This document shows positions 25,201 to 37,959 of a DNA stretch of 64,000 nucleotides, one piece after another (within the stretch, counting starts at the first letter, position 1; each line of letters begins with the position of its first letter). The stretch comes from Pseudoneurospora amorphoporcata. Lineage: Eukaryota; Ascomycota; Sordariomycetes; Sordariales; Sordariaceae. Below the pieces are notes generated by a model, which ran no database searches, was not told the DNA's origin, and saw only the letters and a program-made list of their open reading frames with translations. The translations under genes and the position numbers were made by a program. Location of the stretch: positions 26,428-90,427 of the forward strand of contig MU859210.1 of the NCBI GenBank assembly GCA_033297205.1, read 5' to 3'.

Positions 25201-26919
25201 CGGGATCACTGGTCACCGGAAGCTAGTCGAACGAAATGGAAGATGGAAGTTTTGAGTCAGCCTGGGTCCTAGGAGTCCGCGGAGACAAGGGAGTCAAAGT
25301 CTCAGACAGATGATAATCAAAATTCTTTCCCATGTTGATATGTACAGTAGTCTAGTAGGGCCCGGGCCGCCGGGGGGACCGGGGCACGCTCGCCGGCAAG
25401 TACATATGATCACGGGTGCCTAACGGCGGGGCCCCTGGTAAATGGTTGGGCTCTTGTCTTGCAAGTGCGAAGTTCGTCAGGTCCCGTCGTCGTCGCGAAT
25501 GCGACTTTCTTGGTTCATGCGTGTGATATGTATGGATAAAAAAAAGCGAAAGAGATGGTCGCAATACTAATTTGCCAAGGTTGATAGTGGACTGGGAAAT
25601 GCTTGATGCTATGGAGACTCCAAGAACCTAAGAACTTGCCCAGGCGGGATATGCCAGGGGAAGGTAGGGCAAGGGTTTTTTTTATCGAAAATAAAAAGTC
25701 TGGAATGACTACATCCAGCGGTTGGGTTGCAACATGCTCACGAGATATCCATTGTTTTCGGAAGAGGGGAAAAAGAATGGGGGAATCGGCATCCAGCATA
25801 TATTCTATATCGCATATGCATATGTCCAGGGAAAGGGAAGATGATCTGTAGTCGCTTCTCCAACCTTCAAGACAAAAGAACAATACAGTAGAGCCTCCCG
25901 CCCGCTGGCTGCCATCCCATTCCCGAGATCGGAGGTGAGGCCGCCCCGATTTGCTTTGGAGGGTATCCCCTCCATGCGTGGTTGTGAATGTGAATGTGAT
26001 AGCGGAACGTTGCCGCTGCCGCGCCGCCGCTACGGCTGCTGAATGGAGCTCTGCGATGCGACCATACATTTTCCATTCATTTCGATTTGCGGCATCTGAT
26101 TCAATCCGACGACGTTCCAGCCCATTTTTTTTCTTCGGCTTCCACCACTGCACCATGCAACTGTCATCGTCGTCACAGCCCACTGAGCCTAGTGACCAAG
26201 ACAGACAACGTCGACGAAGAAGAAGTTGTGAACTCCAACAAGTGAACCCAACCGGTGGAGTTCCACGGAAACATAAATTCAAAGTGGAACCAGATTCCAA
26301 AAGAAGAGGAACAGGATCAAGAACAGGGGAATGCGATTCTCGCTATCACCGAACGCTTGCGGCTGGAATTCCCTGGGAAGGTTCCTAGGTTGAGAGCTTG
26401 AGACAAAGTTCCTGGCAGTCCACATGACCGAGTGCATGAGCTGTACTAACCTTGGCGGTGAAAGCGACCAGGGCTGTCCACATTCTAGCTTCTCGAGATG
26501 GTTCGTGATGGCGCATGGGGATAGGGATTTCGGATGGGTTCGAAGGAAAGGAAGGGTGGAAGACGTGGTCACTCGGCACGTCAAGGTTTTTCTTCCATGC
26601 GTTTTCCTATTTTGGGCAAAGAGAGAGAGAGAGGGAGAGAAAACGTGTTTTCTTTGAGTGGACATGGCCACATGGGTCTGCGACGTGGGTAGGTAGGTTG
26701 GCATCTCAACATTTGTTTTTTATTTTTTGACTTCTGCTCTGATTCTTTCAGCTCCGCCTGGCTGAATTATTCCTCGGTACCTGAGCGGCCGGCGCGCGGA
26801 TCCAAATTTGAGGAGTCTACATACTGTAGTGGCGGTGGCCGCGGTGGCCGGTGGGTGCTTCGCTGTAGGTGCTGCCTTAATTGACGGGCCAGAGCAGTCG
26901 GTAACGTGGCTCCTCAGGT
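22283..26919. other. Gene-poor region upstream of PZL-1
   Basis: No gene supported on either strand. The first part is presumably PZL-1 promoter and 5' UTR. It contains a (CT)n run near 24000-24018, CGACGG-type triplet runs near 23495-23525, and a GAGA run near 26620-26637. Short frames lack domain resemblance. Confidence 0.5.
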
Positions 26920-26921
26920 TA

Positions 26922-27465
26922 CTCGTCGGTTAGGTGGATTCGCTTCGCCAGCCAACCCACTCTCATAGTCCCTCTGAGAGTCGGTCTTTTTACCTGTAAC
27001 GCGCAAGCTCTATAACGGTTTTGGAACTTCAACCACAATTGCTCAACCACATCAAATGGCTATAAGACAAAAATGTCCTATATTAAAGGTATAAATATAA
27101 GAAGCAACTCTGGAAGTTTTTGAGACCACGAACTCAAGATTGCACTCTCGATAATCGTTTGCATCCAAAATCCGGCCCACGATTTCGGACAAAATTTGGC
27201 CAGGGTTAGGGTTTCGACTAAATACCTCTTCAACTTCTTAAACTCTTTTCCTTAACCAATTCTTAAGCAAATTCAATACAAAAATCTTCCTTTAATAGAG
27301 AAAAGCTACGAAAGAATAAGAATAAAATTTGACATTGAAATCTTTAAAGTGGGTTGAGATATTCCAAATCGTTACAGAGCTTGCGCGTTATAGGTAAAAA
27401 GACCGACTCTCAGAGGGACTATGAGAGTGGGTTGGCTGGCGAAGCGAATCCACCTAACCGACGAG
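26922..27465. mobile_element. MITE-like element with 96 bp terminal inverted repeats, TA-flanked
   Basis: The left arm 26922-27017 and the reverse complement of the right arm 27370-27465 match over 96 bp with two mismatches; both begin CTCGTCGGTTAGG. Each end is directly flanked by TA (26920-26921 and 27466-27467), the target duplication expected of Tc1/mariner-class transposition. The 352 bp interior is AT-rich and has no coding frame, so the element is non-autonomous. Both arm mismatches read as CA to TA changes on one strand, as repeat-induced point mutation would leave, though two sites prove nothing. The class assignment is inference from the TA duplication. Confidence 0.85.
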
Positions 27466-27467
27466 TA

Positions 27468-30394
27468 TTGCCCATGTTTCGGACGACGATAGCTTCTTCT
27501 GTGGAGGTTGGCTCGTAGGGTAGGTACGGTAGTTCGCCGAGCTGGCCGACGACGAGTCTCTCTCGACGAGAAAGTCCTTTTTTTTGTTCCCAACACGAAC
27601 AAAGGAGATAAGGAAACGGCGACACCGGAAAGGCGGTAGTAGTCAGACATGCATGATAAAGACCATCTCGTGAGTAAACAGACTGACATGTGTCTTATTG
27701 TTGACGGTCAGGTTGCGATATGTGCGTGAACTCGAATTGGACGACGGTCTTCCTGTGACTGACATGCAAGACACGTCCGACAGCGGAGTGTTTCAGGTTT
27801 GGGAAGGCCAGGGAGAACCGGAGAAGTACGAAGCGGCCATGGGTGAGGAACCCCAACCCCCTTCGGACACTCGCGCGATGCCGTCGGAAATTACAGCCGG
27901 AGCACGGAAGAGATGAAGACGGAGACGGACTGGATCGAATCGGCGTCTAAGTGACGCACCAAAAGCCGACACGGAACGGCCATGACAAGTGTGGGACCCG
28001 GCGAACCTTTATAGCCACGCGATTCCAGCTTCGGCCGAGCAAGCTGGCAACGGCGCCGACTCCCGAGGCATTCCCACGTTTCACCTCCACATCTTAACCG
28101 ACACGCCGATAGACAGGGGGTGGCGATCCCGAATCCGATATATTGGAAGATTTGCGGTGCGGGTGCCATCGACGCGCCGACTGACGGGTTCGGCAGACAG
28201 ACGATGAAGACGGGCAGGGCACTTGATGAACATTTCGGAATATTGAAAATTGAAATCCATTAGGCGAATTTTGAGCAGCAGCAGCGGCGGCCGTGAAAGG
28301 CCCACTTCCATTCTTTCCCGCCGCGTCAGATAGTGGGGCTCGGCCGAAAAAATACGTACTGCGTAGGTACACATTACGGAGCACCAAGCTCTAAATATAG
28401 TGCTGCTGCGCCCCAAAGCCCCAAGGGCCCAACCACCAAAAAGCTTCTCTTCCATTCATGTTACGCACGCGAGGCACGCAATGGACGAACATGCGAAGCT
28501 CAGCCTTCCCGTTTATCCCCATGGAAGTTGAGAACACTCGTCGTTGCCCACTTGCCCTTGGCTTAAATGGACCCAATGGCCGCCTTGGCCGTGGGCTTGG
28601 TCAGGCTTGGATTGGAAAGGCCCAGACCTTGACAGATGATCGATGACTGCCCAGAGACGGGCGGGCAAGACGGGCCGACGTATGATACCTACGTGCGAAC
28701 GAATGAAAGAGACGGGAAAAGGGTGGTGGTTGTCATCCCGTCCCGTCACAAATGCAAGATACTGCACAAGGAACTTTTATCAACCCAATCTATCTGACGA
28801 AAGGGAAGCACATTAGATCTCGGCCCCATACCATACGAATATATACATACAAACGACAGTGATGAGAATGCGAGGGATAAAAAATCAGGAGGGGTAATAA
28901 ACGGCCGTGAGGACACCAACAATATCTCAGGCGGGGATAATGCAGGCTGACAGCGTCGTCGTCTTCCACATTGACGGGACCCAGCATCTTGGGTGCCTGA
29001 TGGGATGGAGGGTTGATAAACCTGAAACAACAGCGAGATCCCATTTCCCAAGCCCTACGATCAAATTATCAAAAAGGACTTGAACAGCCCTACCTACCTA
29101 CCCAGCCTCTCGCTTCGACGTTAACGAAAATCTCCAGCGGGATGTTCGTACGTAGTATCATGTCCACCACTGTTCGACACCCCCGTTCCTCCGAAGGCTA
29201 CAACACAACTTCCACAAGTACTCCACCATGTTGCCAAAAACGGTTTGGTGTTCTGTTACGAAGGATTGGTGGCAGGTCGTTCGTTGACTTCTTTGGTGAA
29301 AGGAAAACACCCTGCCGGCCGTCACAGTTTCCCTGTTTGTGTTCCTTGGTGTCTCCCAAATCCCTTGTGGTTCAAATTCCTTGTGCAGAGGCATTGGGGT
29401 TGTATATAACGACTTGGCACATGTTTCCCCGAACACGTGTAGGTGCTTCCAAGCTTTGCCATCCTATATTGGGAGGCCGTTCAAGGTGCCACATTCGCGG
29501 TATCGTTGCGGCTGTTACTACAGTGTTCTCAAAGCGAGGTCGCGGGTGATGAGTGGTGCAAGACGGGAATACGAAGTTGAGAACCTCCCGTCTGTCTCGT
29601 CCCGACAAACTGGAAGAAAAGGAGCAGGGGCGGGGTAACTGGACACCCCACTGCACTAACAAAGTTACCTCACCACGAGTGTCCCCTCATTGCGGCCTTG
29701 GTTGCTTGCCTCTCTAAAAAAAAAGGGTACCGACATTGATAAACACCAATACGTTGACGCGTCAGTAAATCATCAAGGGACGGTGGCTGCTCAAGACACA
29801 TTCGTAATGCCAGTTTCAATGACAGTGCGAAGGCCCGCGGGCATCTGTTTGCGGTGCAGTGATGACAGCCAAGTGCAGTGCCCTTCAATCTCACACGGCC
29901 CGGGAACTGTGAGCGACACAGGTTCAACTTGTTACTGCGCCACCAGCGGCCGACACAGCCCAGTTGCTTGGTGGTCGTGGGTGCCCATAATTGCCCACAA
30001 TTGCCCACCAGCTGAAGATCCTTCCAGCTTTCTGGCCAACCATCTCGGCCCATCTCAGCCATCCCACTCGTCAGCACCCGACTGACAAACAAAACCCGAA
30101 AGCATATTTGATGATTTGATCGCCCTTCCCTTCTTTTGCTTTGGACTGCCTGTTTCTCTTCTCTCATCATCTTTCCTGTGTATCACGATTTTTCCTCGAA
30201 TATCTCGAGAATAACACAACACACCACAACACACGGTCTAGACTAGAACATCACTACAGTACCTATTAACAGCCCAACGCACGACACCTAACCCAGCCCG
30301 GGCGCGCGTTTCCCCTCCCCCGCAATCATACAACGTCACACGATCCGGAACACAGCTACCAAATCCCCAGCGGACCGGTAACAACAACACCAAG
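27468..30394. other. Gene-poor region up to the SUR7-family gene
   Basis: No gene supported. A frame at 27698-27916 (+) has no recognisable domain. A short tandem of TTGCCCA units lies near 29991-30008. The last 250 bases are likely promoter and 5' UTR of the next gene. Confidence 0.5.
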
Positions 30395-31471
30395 ATGGGT
30401 GTCGGTCGCGTAGTCTGTGTGGCCCTGCCATTCCTGCTCACAGTAGCATCGCTAGTGGCCCTCCTAGTAGGCGGCCTAGGCGGCGTCGCCGACAAGTCCA
30501 TGTACATGTTCGACGTCAACCTCTCCAACTTCTCCATCTCGCTCGCCGACGCCGCCAATCTGTTGAATATCAACGAGTCCGCCATCCTCGACGCCGGCGC
30601 ACGCCAGCTTCTCGGCAGCGACGGCGCCTCCACCATCCACGACATGGTCAACAAGCGCCAAGACGGAGGAGGAATCACCAACCTGACGGCGCCTCTCCTG
30701 GGATTCTACGACGTCTACCAGATCTCCCTCTGGGGCTACTGCCACACCGCCCACAACGGCACGCACTCGTGCACCAAGGCCAAGTTCAACTGGGCCGAGG
30801 ACGCTTTGAATGGCACAGCCAATGACATCAACTCGCTGCTCACCCTGACCGGCCAGAACATCACCTTGCCAAAGGACGTCACCGACGCGCTCAAGACGTA
30901 CGTGAAAGCAAGCAAGGGGGCGCAAATCGTGTTTATCATCGCCCTCGTCGCGCTCGTCGTCGAAATCGTCTTTGGCGTCTTCGCCAACTGTTCGCGCGCC
31001 GTGTCCTGTCTCACCTGGCTGATCGCCGGCATCGCGGCCGCAGCCGTGTGCGGTTTCGCCGCCCTGGCGACGGGGATCTCGGTCGTTGTGGTGGGAGCGG
31101 TCGAGAGCGTTGCTGGCAAGTACAGCGCCGAGGGCGACTTCAATAAGCGGTTCATGGCGGCGATTTGGATCGCTGCGGCGTTTGCGCTGGCGTCTGCTGT
31201 CTTTTGGATGTTCACTATTTGCTGCTGTGCGCCCAAGTCCGGTGGCGGGTCGAGCAGGAGCAGCAAGAGGAGCCTCAATATGGAGAATGAGAAGCTTATT
31301 GGGAGCCCGTATCAGCCGGTTGGTGGGTTCGCTGGTGCTAATGGCAATGGGTATGGGAAGCCGAGCCAGGGCTTTGGTGGGTTTGGTGGTGGGTATCCTA
31401 GCCAGCCGCAGCAGCAGCAGAGTGGGAGACGCGATATGGCTTATGAGCCTTATTCCCATCAGAGGATCTAA
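30395..31471 (+). CDS. SUR7/PalI-family four-span plasma-membrane protein
   Basis: One exon, 358 residues. A hydrophobic first segment (residues about 5-27) is followed by an extracellular region with several N-glycosylation sites (NLS, NFS, NES, NLT, NGT, NIT) and the SUR7-type signature WGYCHTAHNGTHSCTKAKFNW, shortened here as W-G-Y-C...S-C. Three more spans follow: IVFIIALVALVVEIVFGVF, LTWLIAGIAAAAVCGFAAL and IWIAAAFALASAVFWMF. The cytoplasmic tail is Gly/Gln/Ser-rich. Family knowledge: SUR7-type proteins mark MCC/eisosome plasma-membrane domains; related PalI-type proteins take part in pH sensing, so the exact subgroup is open. The gene has its own promoter. Confidence 0.85.
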   Translation: MGVGRVVCVALPFLLTVASLVALLVGGLGGVADKSMYMFDVNLSNFSISLADAANLLNINESAILDAGARQLLGSDGASTIHDMVNKRQDGGGITNLTAPLLGFYDVYQISLWGYCHTAHNGTHSCTKAKFNWAEDALNGTANDINSLLTLTGQNITLPKDVTDALKTYVKASKGAQIVFIIALVALVVEIVFGVFANCSRAVSCLTWLIAGIAAAAVCGFAALATGISVVVVGAVESVAGKYSAEGDFNKRFMAAIWIAAAFALASAVFWMFTICCCAPKSGGGSSRSSKRSLNMENEKLIGSPYQPVGGFAGANGNGYGKPSQGFGGFGGGYPSQPQQQQSGRRDMAYEPYSHQRI

Positions 31472-32536
31472 GGGGGGTGTTGACTGAGGGGAAAGGAAGT
31501 AAGTGGTTGTGGTGGAAGAGTACCTTGGGTGCTGTTATGACTTCTCTTAGCGAGCGAGGGTTTCTGCTTTGCTCGCTTTATGACCTAGGAATATTATTTA
31601 CGAATGCATTTTTAACGGCGCCTTTTCTTTACGGGAAAAGTGAAGGTGTGATGGATGATGATACCTATTTTTCTTTTTTTCCATCGTTATTTACCTAGTT
31701 TCGAGATGTAGCCAAATGGAGATATATCTCGTACAACACTTTGCAAACGTCTCACTTTATTTAGACTGTTCGCGTGATAACAGGTGAATAATGTCAAGCA
31801 TCATCTTTTCAGTCCAACTGACAATCTCCGCACACATTTATCACGTCCGGTATCACCTCACCTAACCCCAACATTACACTACATCCGCCCTGCATAACTC
31901 AGACCCTAACATGTGAGCAAGAAATGCATTTCCACCAGCACATACCTATCCGTTCGGTTCGCAACGGCAATGCGCATCTTGAGGATCTCGCCTTGGCTTG
32001 GCATAAAACGCCTTCACGGAGGATTTGGTCCGCCGGTCGAAACTCTAGTCTACATCTCTGTTACGGACAAAGAGCGAAGGAGGAGGATGATGGAATGAGG
32101 GAGATTGATTTGACAGAGAGAGCAACCTAACTAAGAATTGGGAACTCCACATACTTACGGGTGAGAGGCCTCCGTCGTCGAAGTCTACTTAGTCAAGTCA
32201 AGTTGTGTATGTAAAACCTGACTCCCCTCCCTGGGGCGCGGCTGCGGGCGGATGGATGTTCACATACATTAGGTTCTGAGGTCTAGAATAATGGTGGTTG
32301 GTTTGGGTCATTTGCGAATGAGACGAGGAGAGGTAGTATGAGATGGAAGGAGAAAAAGCCAAGTATTTTGCAGAAAAGTTGTTTGATGTTACACGGGCAG
32401 GTATTTCCTTGCCTTGCAATTCAATTGCTTCTTGTCCGACGACGAGATCAAAGGAGTTGGAAGGCAGGCTCCATGCAAGCGGAGAGATTGTATCAAACGT
32501 TGAGGTTTAATTAAGGGTTGAGAAAGGACACACGAC
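31472..32536. other. Intergenic: SUR7-family 3' end
   Basis: No gene supported. The first 250 bases are probably 3' UTR; the rest shows no structure beyond short frames. Confidence 0.5.
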
Positions 32537-32538
32537 TA

Positions 32539-33063
32539 CCATGCAGGGAAATGGGGGTCTGAGAATAGGTCTTGATAAGTACCTGGTGAGAAAATCGCGA
32601 TTCTAGCAATCTATTTCGCGCACCCGTTGCGTATGAGGGTCGGGTGTATAACAATTTTTTTGGAGAATAAAAGTCTGAAAAGAAAAAAACCTCTGTTCCG
32701 TTTAACAGAGAAAACCGGGTTCAAACAGAGAAAAATTAGAGAAAAGGCATTCTAAAGATAATGCATTTGACGAAATTTTGACTTTGGAGCATTGACAACA
32801 ACAGCGCTATACCATTCCACTACTATTGAGCGACATTATTATAGAACAAAATCGCGAAATAAATTGAATGCTCCGATGTATTTTCTTTTGGTGTTAGCCG
32901 TCGCCAAATTAGCTTTTCTAGAAAAAGACCAAAGGAAAACCTCTGATTTGGGTAAAATCTCTGTTTTTAAAAATCATTTGTTTTGCACTCGACCTTTATA
33001 TCAAACTGCTGAAAACAGCTATCTTTTCAGGGTCTGTTTTCAGACCCCCATTTCCCTCTATGG
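32539..33063. mobile_element. Second MITE-like element, imperfect 41 bp inverted repeats, TA-flanked
   Basis: The left end 32539-32579 and the reverse complement of the right end 33023-33063 match at 33 of 41 positions, including an unbroken 20 bp block AGGGAAATGGGGGTCTGA with flanks. TA lies immediately outside both ends (32537-32538 and 33064-33065). The interior is strongly AT-rich and non-coding. Its ends bear no resemblance to the element at 26922, so it is a different family. The end lies about 410 bp before the WDR6-like gene start, within its likely promoter. Confidence 0.72.
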
Positions 33064-33475
33064 TACTTACTTGAACAATTTTGTTTGAGACGGCGTTCCT
33101 CTCAAAGTTCAAATATCAAACAGTTTAGTTAGCAACTTTACCATAATCAGAAAACTGTTTACGACTCTTTAGGAGGGGAAAGGGGGGGTGGGTGACTGCT
33201 GGGACTTACCCTCTGGGACTGAAGACGCTCGATTAGGGAAGTGTACGGGGTTAGGGTTATAAGCGTACATGAAAAAATGGAAACCCTCGTTTCACACGGG
33301 GAATTTCCTCAACCGAAAAGTGGATGGATGACTGGCCTGCAGGCAAGAAGTGCGAGGACATCAAGGTACTCGCAGACACACAACACCAAGGATGGATTTT
33401 AGTTGAGGTTATTCGCAACAGAAATTTCTACCTACATATATATCGGACGCGCTCAGTCCATCAAAAAAGCCCAAT

Positions 33476-36400
33476 ATGGCCCAAAATGTGCGTCGAGTTT
33501 TCATCCAGCCCAGCCCACAAACTCACATCAATTTCACCCTCACTCTCGTCTTTCTTCACAAGTTACCGTTCAACTTACTAACACTCCGCCCTCACCTCAC
33601 AGACTCAACCAGATCTCACCAAGCTTCCCACCAAGCTCCGCCATAACTTTGTCCTAAACCCCATCACAGCCCTCGCCTTCTACCACCACTCTCCCGACGA
33701 TTCTCGCGTCTTCGTCCTCGCAGCCGAAGACACCTATCTGAAAATCTACGACGTCGCCACCTCCCGCTTGATTGCCCAGCTCAAAGTCTTTTACTCGCAG
33801 CCGATTCACGGTCTTTACGTTTCCCAGCTCCCACCATCACCAACATCCAGGACTGCGGGAGAAGATGAAAATGCAGATGAACCACGGGTGCTGATCTGGG
33901 GCGCCAATTCCGTCGCTGTTATTCCCCAGTCCACCATCGCCAAGCTGCTGGAGGGGGGGGGAACCCCCGTGGATGTTGTCGGAAAAGAAGTGAAAGAGTT
34001 TAAAGCGGCAGATTGGATTTACGATGGGATATTGTTCCCCTCTTCCACCACCAAAGGGGGGGTGGTGCAAGGAGGGGCGTTGGTAACCGCTCACAACGAG
34101 GTTATTCCCCTCTCTATTAGGAGGGACGGACAGATTCAGATGACTTTTGGCCAGCCAACCTCGCCGTCGCGACCGATTTTGTATTCGGCGAATCTGTGTT
34201 TGTTGGATGATGATGATGACGACGAGAACACGACGACGATTCTGGTGGCGGGCGGTACTGTCTTTGGGGAGATTGTCGTGTGGAAGTACTTTTTCTCTGC
34301 CGAGGAGGAGGAAAGCCAGAAGAAGAAGAAGATGAAAAAGAAGGAGTTCGAAGTCCTCTACGTTTTTACCGGTCATGAGGGATCCATCTTTGGGGTTTCT
34401 ATTTCGCCCGAGATTTCTTTGTCAGGAGGAGAGAAGATCAGGTTGCTGGCTAGCTGCAGCGATGATCGCACGGTGCGGGTGTGGGATATTACCGATTCGC
34501 CAAACAAGAAGAAGAAATTGAAAGTCACCACCACCACAGGTACAGGTACTCTCACGAACGGTGGTTCCGGTGAGGATGGTGGTGGTCATTCCAGGGTCAA
34601 AACGGGCTTGGAAGAGGCCAGAGAGACCGGTTTCGGAGACACCACCAACAACTCGGAAGTCAAACTCGAAAACCAAAACGACAAGGCCAGATGTCTCGCT
34701 GTGGCTATGGGTCACGTTTCACGAATCTGGCAGGTGCGGTTCACGGGAAGGACGCAACATGGGGATGGAAGTGCCGTTGAGATCCACTCGTTTGGTGAAG
34801 ATGCCACCAGGCAGAGGTGGGATCTGACGCTGGATCAGAACAAGTGGAAGGAGGCGCTGGAGAGGGGGTACTCTGGTGGTGAACAAGACGTTGCTGGGTC
34901 GTTTGGCACGCTGAAGAACTGCGGTATTGTGAGCTGTCACAATGGAAAGAATATGTGGTCTACGGCCGTGTCGGGAGGGGATGGGCTGCCGACACTGATT
35001 GCTACGGGAGGCGCGGATGGGAAGATTACCATGGCTGGGGATCAGGCGGTGGTTAAAAAAGGGGCGGAGACGTATGGGGATATTGACGTTACGTTGACGG
35101 TGGAGGATGTGATGAGGGTTGCTGAGGGGGTCGAGGAGGCGACTACCCCCGTGGAAGGGCAAAAGAAGAGCACGACGAAGAATGGGTTCCAGAGATACGC
35201 GTTTCTCTCGGAGAATACGCTTCTCGCTACGACTTCTTCGGGTAGGCTCTTGCACGGGACAGTAGGCCAGAGTCTGACATGGAAGAATGTTCATCTTTCG
35301 GAGACCGTCCTCGCCGACCTCAAGTCCTACTACGTCGTCAAGAGCCCGGTACCGGGTACCGCCATCCTCGGTAGTTCCAGCGGCAAAGTCTATCTCTTCC
35401 GCGAAGACGGTCACGAAATCAAGGAACTGCACACCTTCCCCGGCAAGATCTCCGACATCCTCCTCATCGAAGGCTCCCAAGAAACCCTGCACAAAGACCA
35501 ACCCGGTGGCGCCTGGACAGTAATCATCACGGTCCTGGGCCTCGACCACGCCCTTCTTATGTCTTTCAACCCCTCCACCTCCTCCGTCACCATCGACCCC
35601 CGTAAGATTTATTTGTCTAGCGACGACGTCTCCCCCTTCATCGCCACAGCCGCCGCCTTCTGCGGTTCCAAACTGATCCTCGGCTCGCGCGTCGGTGCCG
35701 TCGCATTGTACAAGTCCACCGACGACGACGCTTACACCCTCGACTACTCCCGCAAAGACACGCGCACCAAAGACGCAATCACCTGCATCGTTCCGCTACC
35801 GGGCAGCTCGACTTCTTTCCTGACAGGCTGTCGCGATGGGCGGTACAGGATATACACCATCACTTTTATTCCCAAAGGAGGAACAGAGACGCTGGAAGTT
35901 TGCGACCTTGTTACTTCTACCGAAGACAGCAAAACAGTCTTTCATCTCCAACACGAAATCTCCCCTCCTTTAGGGATGATCGAAGGCGCCCGGTTTACCA
36001 AGACGAGCACAGGTATCATCGACCTGATCATCCACGGCTTCCGCGGCAAGAATTTCATCGTCTGGAGCGAGTCCACCCGGCAGGAACTCACAACCGTCGA
36101 ATGCGGCGGCGGGCACCGGGCTTTTGACGTTGTTTTTCCCTCTTCTTCTTCTTCTTCTTCTGGCTCTGGCTCAGGCTCTTGCTCTGGCTCTCCCCCCGGG
36201 CCTTTGCGGTTTGTATTCACCAAAGCCTCTGCCATGCGGTTCTACAGCCAATCATCACCACCTCTGCGCACCCTCAAGGAAGGTGGGCACGGAAGGGAAC
36301 TAAGAGCCGTGGCTGCTTCTGTTTCTTTTTCCACAAAGGAAGTGGGACGGTACATAGCCACCGCTGCTGAAGATACCACGATCAGGCTGTGGCAGTACCG

Positions 36401-37448
36401 TGATGCTCTTTCTGATGCAAGAGAGACGGAGAGGGGGTTCAAACCGCTCGCGATTCTCGAGAAACACAGTGCAGGTATCCAGGCCATGAAGTGGTTTGGC
36501 GAATCCCATTTGTTGAGCAGTGCGGGGAACGAGGAGTTTTATATCTGGAGGATTACCAAGCTGCAGTCCGAGTATGAGGCGTTGGCGGTGGTCTGCGAGT
36601 CGCAATACCCTGACCGGAGCGCCGACGGGGACCTGCGCATCGTCGACTTTGACGTGCAAGATTGGGGGGATTGGCACGCAGGCCAACAACCTGATGCGAT
36701 GCTCATCAGCCTGGCGCTAAGCAACTCGACGCTCAAGACCTATCTCTACTGGATCGGGGAGCAGCGGTGGGTGTTGCTGGCTGAGGGCCGGTACACGGGC
36801 GCTTGTCTGACGCAGATCCGGCACCTGCGCCTGCGCGTCCCTGCCGGAGATGCCCCTGGGGATAGAGGTATCCACGTTTTGACGGCGTCGACGGACGGTC
36901 ATCTGGCTGTTTGGGGTGTTGCTGTTTCAAAAAAGCCTTTTACTGACGATGGGGTGAGTAGTGACTACGGGTGTCTGGCTCTGTTCAAGGTCCACCAGAG
37001 CAGCATCAAGGGCTTGGACGTCTCCAAGGCACGCTACAATTCAAAGATGATGGATGAGAGCTGGTTCGTGGTTACGGGCGGTGATGATAATGCCGTCATC
37101 TTTACGAGCCTGAGGCTGGTCCATGTCGGTCACTCATACAAGGCGTTGAGCAGCAGGTCGAGAGTCAAGGGTGCGCATGCTGCTGGTGTTACGGGGATTT
37201 GCATGGTCAGGGAGGAGAGGGGTGGGGATGGGGAAGAAGCTGTGGTGGATGTGGTTAGTATCAGCAATGACCAGCGGGTGAAGCTTTGGCGGGCGGTTTG
37301 GAAGGAGGGAAGCGAAGAGCCGGCCAAGGTGACGCTGTTGGATAATCAGTATAGCTCGGTGGCGGACGCTGGGGATGTGGAGGTTATCAAGGAGGGGAGG
37401 GTGATGGTTGGGGGAGTGGGGATGGAGGTTTGGGATTTCGGTGGGTAG
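33476..37448 (+). CDS. WDR6/Trm734-like WD40 protein (tRNA 2'-O-methylation partner)
   Basis: The model is exon 33476..33487 (MAQN) joined to 33603..37448, 1285 residues. The main frame is blocked upstream by TAA at 33579, but that codon lies in a perfect TACTAAC branch point (33576-33582) ahead of a CACAG acceptor, so a short first exon with a GTGCGT donor is required. WD40 text includes FTGHEGSIFGVSIS, ASCSDDRTVRVWDI, GHVSRIWQVRF, FGEDATRQRWDL and the WDR6-type HNGKNMWS. Family knowledge: yeast Trm734/Rtt10 pairs with Trm7 to methylate the ribose at position 34 of certain tRNAs, and also has trafficking roles. The protein holds Ser/Gly runs (about residue 840) and Lys-rich loops. The first exon is the uncertain part. 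Confidence 0.85.
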
Positions 37449-37959
37449 GTAGAATAGGGGAGTAGGGTTAGATAAAAGCGTATTTCATAAGTTGTTAGTA
37501 TAGAGGAATGCCGCAAGGCAGATGTTTATGAAGACGGGTCGGAGTCACTTTGGCCGAGATGATATGGTCCGCGGCGGTAGGGCATCTTGTTGACTTATGT
37601 TATACGCTGGAGCGCTAACAGCATACTGTAGCCGGCTGTCCACCATCCAATCAAACCCCCATAAACAAATTCCTCAAAATCCGGGGTTGCGCACGGCCCA
37701 CTCTGCCCTGCTTTGGCGGCGGGCCCCGATTTGACGGGCATTTTTGAGCTCCATACAACCGCGACCCGTCGAGCCCGTCCGTCCACCTTTCGCAGTCGCA
37801 GTCCGTCCCGCGAAGGAACACGCCCGCCCGCCTAGCCGGCTCCGTCGTCCACTTTTCGATCCCGCGACCGAAGTGTGGTGTCGTCGTCGTCGTCGTCCCC
37901 CAACCACCACCTCTCGACCAAAACACCACACAACCCCCCCAAAAAAAAAACCACCGACC
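37449..37959 (+). promoter_or_regulatory. Intergenic and promoter with CCAAT box
   Basis: 511 bp between tandem genes. A CCAAT pentamer stands at 37647-37651 (CCATCCAATCA), about 310 bp before the next start, a common Hap-complex binding core in fungi. CGTC/GTCG triplet runs lie at 37874-37897. The binding factor is inferred only. Confidence 0.35.

Noticed and set aside
22283..30394. A hidden gene in the 8 kb gene-poor stretch
   Set aside because: I looked on both strands; all frames are short without splice-linked domains, and only the MITE-like element is supported.
30476..31459. 327-codon minus-strand frame opposite the SUR7-family gene
   Set aside because: It is the mirror of a GC-rich coding exon, and the plus strand has a clear family signature and membrane segments.
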